Below the pieces are notes generated by a model that was not told the origin of the DNA, searched no databases, and saw only the letters and a program-made list of their open reading frames with translations. Shown one piece after another: positions 38,266-43,479 of a DNA stretch of 43,479 nt; the first letter of the stretch is position 1, and each line of letters begins with the position of its first letter. The DNA lies in the IMG/VR virus record IMGVR_UViG_3300032081_000311, positions 1-43,479 of that record; one strand, given 5' to 3'. The position numbers and the translations under genes were made by a program. The stretch is from a virus.

Positions 38266-40145
38266 TACCGTCTACCATCAGGTCTGAAGTTTAATCGCAT
38301 AGCTCCTACTCTAAACCCTACGCCTTCTGTACTTCCTGGTGCTCCATCATCATCTGATTCTACTCGTAAAACAGCTTGTCTGCCTCTAACTCTCGTATCA
38401 ATTTTAGTTGTTGCTGAATCACAAACACTAGTTACTGCTGTTGTTAAACTTTCTCCAGGAAAATTCCTACGTTTTAAAACAACATTAACGCTTTGTCCTC
38501 CACTTCCAGTTGAACCACTTCCTGTAAACTGTATATCAGGAATAATTCTACTAATAAATTGAAAATCTTCTCCTCCTGGATCAATATCAAAATCACTGGA
38601 TTCAATAAATACGTTCGTCATAGGAGAACCATCATTATCATTACCTGTTTCGTGGTCATAAAGATAGCCTATATCTGAAGAAGAACTTGTTGCTTTAGGT
38701 GTACTAAAAATACCTTCGTCTATCCAACATGTTCTGGTTAAAGTTCCTATAGTCCAAACCTGTTCTTCATAATTGAAAACTACGTATTTATTAAGAGTAT
38801 TCGAACCACTGCTACAATAAAACCACCCAACCTCATCGAAAGCTTTATTTACAAAACCAAAAATCTGATAACTTTGACTTTCATTTAAATCACTAAAAAC
38901 ATAAGCTTGTACACTACAAGGAATATCTTGGGTGGCTCCTGTATAAGTATAAAAACCTTTTTTATCCATCCAAAAAATTCCTTTAGGAGTGTTAACCATA
39001 GCGTTGGGGCTAACTAACCCCACTCCTTCATTAACTAAATTTAAACTAAAAGTAAAAGGCTGACCTATAAAAGTCATAGAGTATAGGGAAGTGTCCGTCC
39101 AAACTAAAATTTCTTGTTTAGCACGTATGGCTCCTACGATAGATGATCCTGCTGATAACCTAAAAGAACCTGCTGTGTTTGTAGATAAAGGTTCCCATTG
39201 AACAGCATTTTCTTGGTCACTCCAAGCAATAAACATAGGATCGATAGCTCCTGTTCTAGCTGTTTCTCCAGTATTTAAAGGATCAGCACCAAAACAAATC
39301 ACGTGTCGGTCAATATCAGAAACCATTACCTGTAAAGCTAAAGTAGGAGGAAGATTTGCACCTGCTAAATCTGAAAGAGCTACTGCTCGAGTTTCTGTTC
39401 CGTTTGTTTTATCCCAGTAATAAACAGAACCTGCTCTCGGGTTTATTATTAAATCTTCACCAAAATTATCGTGTGACCATAAACGTAATTGATTATTAAA
39501 ACTAAGCGTTGTAGTTGACCCAAAAGCTCCAGCTCCCCAAAGTCCTGCTCCCCAACCCGTTGATTGAACATAAACATCCAAACCAGTGTTTATTTGATAA
39601 GCAGCATCGGTAGAACTTCCACCATTTCCAGTATCACTAGAATTTGCTGTAGCCGAGGCGGTAAACGTATAGGTGTTAGCCGATGGAACAGAAGTTATTT
39701 GATGCTCTTGATTTAAAACAGTAGCGGTAATATTACCGCCTAAAGATACAGCACTACTAATAGTTACAAAATCATCGATACTTGCTCCATGGTTTGTATC
39801 TGTAGCTGTAATAACCGCACTACCATCAGTAGCGGAAAAAGTTGTAACGTTTAAATCAGTTGAGCGGATTGGAGTGATGTCTGAAAAACTATCTCCATCT
39901 AAAATATAATATTTCCACGTTGTTCCTAAGCCTAAAAGTTTCGTTCCGTCTAAAGCTACCCAAGCGTGGAGTGCTCTACCTGTAGACTGAAAATAATTAG
40001 CAGTTGCTTTAGACCATCCACCAATTTTTTCGGGAAGCCCTTTTCTAAAACGAACTAAATTAGAATCAAACCAACCGCCTTCATTTGAATAAGCTGTTCC
40101 TTCTTTGTTGATTCCAGGTTTAAAAAGGAACTTTTGTAAAGGCAT
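38265..40145 (-). CDS. P22 gp10-like tail hub/DNA stabilisation protein, 626 aa
   Basis: The opening FLFKPGINKEGTAYSNEGGW followed by DSNLVRFRKGLPEKIGGW is the usual start of podovirus head-completion or packaged-DNA stabilisation proteins of the P22 gp10 kind. The body has many beta segments with Gly/Ser/Thr-rich turns, consistent with a beta-propeller-like hub. The C-terminal part includes RGRQAVLRVESDDDGAP. It closes the head and supports the tail fibre. ATG 40145 follows GTAGGAAAGTCAG. Confidence 0.65.
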   Translation of the reverse strand: MPLQKFLFKPGINKEGTAYSNEGGWFDSNLVRFRKGLPEKIGGWSKATANYFQSTGRALHAWVALDGTKLLGLGTTWKYYILDGDSFSDITPIRSTDLNVTTFSATDGSAVITATDTNHGASIDDFVTISSAVSLGGNITATVLNQEHQITSVPSANTYTFTASATANSSDTGNGGSSTDAAYQINTGLDVYVQSTGWGAGLWGAGAFGSTTTLSFNNQLRLWSHDNFGEDLIINPRAGSVYYWDKTNGTETRAVALSDLAGANLPPTLALQVMVSDIDRHVICFGADPLNTGETARTGAIDPMFIAWSDQENAVQWEPLSTNTAGSFRLSAGSSIVGAIRAKQEILVWTDTSLYSMTFIGQPFTFSLNLVNEGVGLVSPNAMVNTPKGIFWMDKKGFYTYTGATQDIPCSVQAYVFSDLNESQSYQIFGFVNKAFDEVGWFYCSSGSNTLNKYVVFNYEEQVWTIGTLTRTCWIDEGIFSTPKATSSSSDIGYLYDHETGNDNDGSPMTNVFIESSDFDIDPGGEDFQFISRIIPDIQFTGSGSTGSGGQSVNVVLKRRNFPGESLTTAVTSVCDSATTKIDTRVRGRQAVLRVESDDDGAPGSTEGVGFRVGAMRLNFRPDGRR

Positions 40146-40154
40146 CTGACTTTC

Positions 40155-40337
40155 CTACAATAGTTTATCTACACCTAAAGAAGCTGCAATTAAACCATAC
40201 AAACCCCATAGAATAAATTCTAGTCTTTTAAACTTAGCAGAGCCTTCATCAAGACGTTTTTCTATGTATTCGTAACGAATAGCACATTCTCTTTCATGTG
40301 CTTCTAATTTAATTAAAGCTTCTTTTGTAGTAGTCAT
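40155..40337 (-). CDS. Small membrane protein, 60 aa (XhlA/holin-like)
   Basis: A coiled, charged N-terminal part (TKEALIKLEAHERECAIRYE) is followed by one hydrophobic segment at about residues 40-56 (FILWGLYGLIAASLGV). The build resembles XhlA-like lysis accessory proteins. It is one of three small membrane proteins in a row (40155-40610). Confidence 0.65.
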   Translation of the reverse strand: MTTTKEALIKLEAHERECAIRYEYIEKRLDEGSAKFKRLEFILWGLYGLIAASLGVDKLL

Positions 40338-40340
40338 GAG

Positions 40341-40508
40341 TTATTTTTCTTTTGCTTTCCCTACATTAATAGCACACCAGTCGATCAGTTTATAAATTTT
40401 ACCAATCATTTGATCGTCTTTTGGTGTTGGTGTTAAAGCACAAATTAATGATGCTCCTGAAATAATCCAAGGTGCTAATTGAATTATGTTTAATATCATA
40501 TCTAACAT
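40341..40508 (-). CDS. Putative holin, 55 aa
   Basis: ATG 40508 follows AAAAGGAGAAAAAT. The product begins MLDMILNIIQLAPWIISGAS, with a hydrophobic stretch at residues 4-25, then TPTPKDDQMIGKIYKLIDWC and a Lys-rich end. The PTPKDD-x-x-x-GK-x-YK-x-ID pattern is frequent in small marine-phage proteins that I associate with holins. It sits between two other small membrane proteins. Confidence 0.65.
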   Translation of the reverse strand: MLDMILNIIQLAPWIISGASLICALTPTPKDDQMIGKIYKLIDWCAINVGKAKEK

Positions 40509-40520
40509 ATTTTTCTCCTT

Positions 40521-40610
40521 TTAAAGTGGATGATTATCATCCATTAATAAAACAGCGATACTTACAACACAAAATATTGCAATACTTAATTGCAAAATAG
40601 TATAAATCAC
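40521..40610 (-). CDS. Tiny single-pass membrane peptide, 29 aa
   Basis: A GTG start at 40610 overlaps the stop of the upstream gene (GTGA), and the frame ends with TAA at 40521-40523, just before the ribosome-binding site of the putative holin. The peptide is mostly hydrophobic (LQLSIAIFCVVSIAVLLM) with a short acidic tail. It fits a small lysis regulator, but its size makes it uncertain. Confidence 0.5.
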   Translation of the reverse strand: MIYTILQLSIAIFCVVSIAVLLMDDNHPL

Positions 40611-40810
40611 TCTTCTGAAAGTTTTTCAGAAACTTCTTTTGACTCTTCTATAAATGCTTGATTAAAAACTTGTTGACAAGCTTTTATTTGATCTAATTGA
40701 AACATTAAACTATTTTCTTTATTTTGAAGATCGTTTAGTTGGGACTGTAAATATTTTTGTCGTTCTGTTAATTCGACTTCTTTTGTTTCTACTTTTTTAT
40801 TTTCTGACAT
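40607..40810 (-). CDS. Coiled-coil hypothetical protein, 67 aa
   Basis: The product MSENKKVETKEVELTERQKY is almost entirely helical and charged (QSQLNDLQNKENSLMFQLDQ), suggesting a coiled coil. No membrane segment. It lies between a 90-aa protein and the tiny membrane peptide. Function unknown; a chaperone or structural spacer is possible. Confidence 0.65.
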   Translation of the reverse strand: MSENKKVETKEVELTERQKYLQSQLNDLQNKENSLMFQLDQIKACQQVFNQAFIEESKEVSEKLSEE

Positions 40811-40822
40811 TATTTATTCCTT

Positions 40823-41095
40823 TTAACTGTTATCAGTTATGTAAGCTTTGCCAGTTGTAATTGCACTTGTATAGCTAGACTTATCTGATGAGTCTCCTAC
40901 TACGTCAGGTGTTTCATCATCTTCGTCTACTGGTGCATAAGCCAAGATAATTTCAAGATGGTCTACATTTCTTTGTACCATTTCGTTTATTTCTTCTTGA
41001 GTCATGCCTGTTACATCATGTGTACCATCATTGACAGCGTTGATAAGCGTTACGCTATCGGTTGCTGCTGTTAATACTTTTGTTACTGTTGCCAT
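40823..41095 (-). CDS. Small acidic protein, 90 aa
   Basis: The first half looks beta/helix mixed (VTKVLTAATDSVTLINAVND), then VTGMTQEEINEMVQRNVDHL and a strongly acidic stretch (PVDEDDETPDVVGDSSDKS). It directly follows the tail fibre gene, a typical place for a fibre assembly or chaperone protein, but nothing in the sequence proves this. Confidence 0.65.
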   Translation of the reverse strand: MATVTKVLTAATDSVTLINAVNDGTHDVTGMTQEEINEMVQRNVDHLEIILAYAPVDEDDETPDVVGDSSDKSSYTSAITTGKAYITDNS

Positions 41096-41113
41096 TTTAT
41101 ACTCCTATTGTTG

Positions 41114-43479
41114 TTAGCCTTCTAAGGCTTCTATTCTTGTTGTTAAAGCATCTATTTTATCATCTGCTTCTTGTAAAGCTTTAATTAATGGCATAACAAA
41201 TTGACCATAATCTAGTGTTTGCATGCCATCAGGTTCTTGACCCCAACCATTAAATTTTTCAGCATCTACACCTAAATTGTCTAAGGCTGCTTTAACCTCT
41301 TGAGCCAACATACCTGTTTGCCAAGTGGTTATTTTTGCTTCTGTTTCGTGTGGTTGGTGGGTATCCCATTCTTCAGGAACATCACAAGGAGCTTTAATGT
41401 GGTAATTTACTGTTCTTAGTTGATTAATAAAATCTAAACCCAAAGGATGGTCTGTAATATCCTTTTTCTTGCGTTCATCAGAACCAGTGGTAAAACTAGA
41501 ACCCCCATAAGAAAGTCTTGACCAGTCAGTGCCACTTCTACCAAAAGTTATGGCGTAATCTGCTGTACCAGTATCTCCGTTATTATAACCAATGTGTCCT
41601 CTTACACTTCCTGTGGCTGAAGTCCGCATAGCATACCCAATAGCCAGATTTCCCGTACCAGTTGTTGTGTTATCCCCAGCAAGAGTACCAATAAAAGTGT
41701 TTAATGAACCAGTAGTAACAGAACCACCAGCCGCATATCCAACTGCTGTGTTGCTATTTACTGTAGCCATAGCATCCAAAGCCTGTGTACCAATTGCTGT
41801 ATTGTAACTTCCAGTGGTAATATCTCCACCTGCTAAGTAACCAAGGGTTGTATTGTAATTTCCTGTGGTTGTATTTACAGAAGAACTTTTACCAACTGCG
41901 GTGTTATAAGCTCCTGTAGTATTTTCAAAAAGTGCTGCGTGTCCCACCGCAGTGTTTGCTGTGGAAGTTGTAGAATCATATAAGGCTGATGCACCAACAG
42001 CTGTATTATTTTCACCAGTTGTGTTTGCGGTAAGTGCGGAGATACCAACTGCTGTACAGTTTGAGGCGGTGGTGTTAGCATCTAAAGCACCTTTACCAAC
42101 TGCGGTGTTACTTGCTCCTGTAGTATTTGCAATCATTGCTTGATGTCCTACCGCAGTATTAGAAGCACCAGTTGTATTGACTCGTAATGCCATACGACCA
42201 ACTGCTGTGTTATTAGATGCTGTGGTATTGGCTGATAGAGCTGAAGTACCTACAGCAGTGTTTTCTGAACCTGTGGTGTTTGCATCTCCTGCTAAAGCAC
42301 CCACTGCAACATTTTCTGTACCTGTGGTGTTTGCTAGTAAAGCCTGATGACCCACTGCTGTATTGTTATCTGCTGTGGTGTTGGCATCTAAAGCTTGTAC
42401 TCCAATAGCAACATTATTATCTCCTTCCGTATTAGCTTCTAAAGAATTAACACCAAGCCCTACATTACTACCACCTGTGGTATTGTTTATTAGTGAGGTT
42501 CTGCCGATAGCAGTATTATTAGCCCCTGTGGTGTTTGCTGTTAAAGCACCTTTACCAACTGCTGTGTTGGAAGATGCTGTCGTATTATTCCTCAATGCAT
42601 CAGCTCCAACTGCTGTATTTTCAGCACCAGTTGTGTTTGCTGATAAAGCAACATCACCAATAGCTGTGTTGTTAGAAGCAGTGGTGTTGGCATCTAAGGC
42701 ATCAGCTCCAACTGCTACATTGTCTGTACCAGTGGTGTTTGCTCCTAGTGCATTAGCACCTATACCAACATTGTTAGAAGCTGTGGTATTGGCATCTAAT
42801 GCTGTAACTCCAATCGCAACATTCCCTGCACCTGTGGTGTTAGCATCTAAAGCAGCATAACCAATTGCGATGTTGTTGTTTGCTGTGGTGTTATTATCTA
42901 AAGCATTAGCACCCAAGGCTACGTTAAATGCACCAGTTGTATTTGCTGATAAAGAAGCGTAACCAACTGCTGTGTTGTTATTTGCTGTTGTATTAGCATC
43001 TAAGGCTAAAGCACCTAATGCTACGTTGCTTGTGCCTGTTGTGTTTAAATATAGAGCTTGAAAACCCACTCCTGTGTTGTTATCTGCTGTTGTATTGGTA
43101 CTTAAAGCAAGTCCCCCAACGGCTGTATTATAATCACCTGTAGTACTGGCATCTAAAGTAGCATAACCTAACGCAGTATTACGAGTACCAGTTGTATTTG
43201 CTAGTAAAGCATTTCTACCAACAGCAGTGTTACCACTTGCAGTGGTACTTAAACCTAATGCACCTGTACCTACTGCTGTATTTTCATCACCACTTGTTAA
43301 AGCTGCAAAAACACCTACACCTAAACCTGTATTATAGTTAGCTGCATCAATTGTGCCTGTGGTTGTGTCTCCAATCATTATTGAGGATGTGCCAAAGGTT
43401 TTACTTGCTATACCGTTATAAGTAGCTGCTGTTGAAGCTCCTGTAATTGTTAAATCTCCACCTACTGAAGCATCATCTG
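41114..43479 (-). CDS. Tail fibre with YadA-like repeats and S74 chaperone domain, 5'-truncated
   Basis: The frame is open to the right edge (upstream of an internal ATG at 43378 it reads DDASVGGDLTITGASTAATY and on), so the true start lies outside. Then about 34 units of 17 residues with the pattern N-T-A-V-G-x-x-A-L-x-A-N-T-T form a left-handed beta-roll or similar stalk, as in YadA-head-type repeats. The C-terminus has the S74 intramolecular chaperone: SDERKKKDI (catalytic Ser and Lys), then GMLAQEVKAALDNL and a trimeric coiled-coil end. It should trimerise, self-cleave and bind host receptors. Confidence 0.9.
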   Translation of the reverse strand, partial: DDASVGGDLTITGASTAATYNGIASKTFGTSSIMIGDTTTGTIDAANYNTGLGVGVFAALTSGDENTAVGTGALGLSTTASGNTAVGRNALLANTTGTRNTALGYATLDASTTGDYNTAVGGLALSTNTTADNNTGVGFQALYLNTTGTSNVALGALALDANTTANNNTAVGYASLSANTTGAFNVALGANALDNNTTANNNIAIGYAALDANTTGAGNVAIGVTALDANTTASNNVGIGANALGANTTGTDNVAVGADALDANTTASNNTAIGDVALSANTTGAENTAVGADALRNNTTASSNTAVGKGALTANTTGANNTAIGRTSLINNTTGGSNVGLGVNSLEANTEGDNNVAIGVQALDANTTADNNTAVGHQALLANTTGTENVAVGALAGDANTTGSENTAVGTSALSANTTASNNTAVGRMALRVNTTGASNTAVGHQAMIANTTGASNTAVGKGALDANTTASNCTAVGISALTANTTGENNTAVGASALYDSTTSTANTAVGHAALFENTTGAYNTAVGKSSSVNTTTGNYNTTLGYLAGGDITTGSYNTAIGTQALDAMATVNSNTAVGYAAGGSVTTGSLNTFIGTLAGDNTTTGTGNLAIGYAMRTSATGSVRGHIGYNNGDTGTADYAITFGRSGTDWSRLSYGGSSFTTGSDERKKKDITDHPLGLDFINQLRTVNYHIKAPCDVPEEWDTHQPHETEAKITTWQTGMLAQEVKAALDNLGVDAEKFNGWGQEPDGMQTLDYGQFVMPLIKALQEADDKIDALTTRIEALEG
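41600..43333. repeat. 51-bp tandem repeat array in the tail-fibre gene
   Basis: About 34 units of 51 bp, diverged but in register, encode the 17-residue repeat. In units 4-15 the ends alternate strictly between an Ala and a Gly form (NTTA / NTTG), suggesting duplication in steps of two units (102 bp). Confidence 0.85.

Noticed and set aside
41592-42860. Long plus-strand frames opposite the tail-fibre repeats
   Set aside because: They arise from the 51-bp periodicity of the minus-strand gene; no ribosome-binding sites and low-complexity Ala/Val/Pro products.

Overview
The window looks like part of the genome of a tailed double-stranded DNA phage from a marine or other aquatic setting. It is AT-rich (gene lines counted by eye are about 28-33% G+C) and every gene but one lies on the minus strand. 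Gene content is that of a podovirus-type phage with its own replication machinery: family A DNA polymerase, archaeo-eukaryotic-type primase, two helicases, and a large set of low-complexity internal virion proteins. I see no phage RNA polymerase, integrase or tRNA. The nearest described type I can suggest is the HMO-2011-like marine podoviruses; this is inferred from gene content and is not a database match. Terminase, portal and major capsid genes are absent. The tail-fibre gene at the right edge is cut off at its 5' end, so the missing packaging and head genes probably lie beyond that edge.

Layout. (1) Positions 1-5200: many small genes of unknown function, one MazG-like NTP pyrophosphohydrolase, a short lipoprotein, a histone-tail-like winged-helix protein with its own promoter and terminator, and a gene-free block (about 3250-3761) that looks like a long structured RNA. 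(2) 5232-8291: a DUF932 protein, a PD-(D/E)XK-like nuclease, a double zinc-knuckle protein and a small HTH protein. (3) 8288-19748: replication and DNA modification. The genes are polymerase A with Leu at the site equivalent to E. coli Phe762, an Nmad1/DUF1599-like protein, a thymidylate synthase/dUMP hydroxymethylase-like enzyme, a HMUDK_hel/aGPT-PPlase-type base-hypermodification protein, a SAM methyltransferase, a UvrD-like helicase, an AlkB-like 2-oxoglutarate oxygenase, a primase and a putative ssDNA-binding protein. (4) 19749-20063: the only divergent intergenic region, with a cluster of TCTATTAGA and AAACTACTAAT repeats, a candidate origin or operator. (5) 20064-21506: a plus-strand SNF2-type helicase. 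(6) 21503-32050: internal virion proteins and a cupin. (7) 32146-41095: two exported proteins, holin-like proteins, a staphylococcal-type nuclease, very basic small proteins, a T4-type lysozyme and a gp10-like tail/stabilisation protein. (8) 41114 to the right edge: a tail fibre with about 34 repeats of 17 residues and a self-cleaving S74 chaperone domain.

Regulation can be read from the sequence. Eight minus-strand promoters share an extended -35 block close to GTGCTTTACTTT, followed 16-18 bases later by a TATAAT-like -10. Each sits just after a stop codon and divides the early region into operons. A related promoter drives the SNF2 gene on the plus strand, and another promoter next to a hairpin lies in the middle of the late region at 32126-32155. 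Within operons genes are tightly packed with ATGA or TAATG overlaps, and the first gene of most operons has a strong AGAAAGGAGAAA ribosome-binding site.

The most interesting points are the structured RNA with nested long-range helices behind its own promoter, the compact thymine-modification cassette next to a Leu-type polymerase, the repeat cluster in the divergent region, and a zinc-knuckle gene whose promoter predicts a leaderless transcript.
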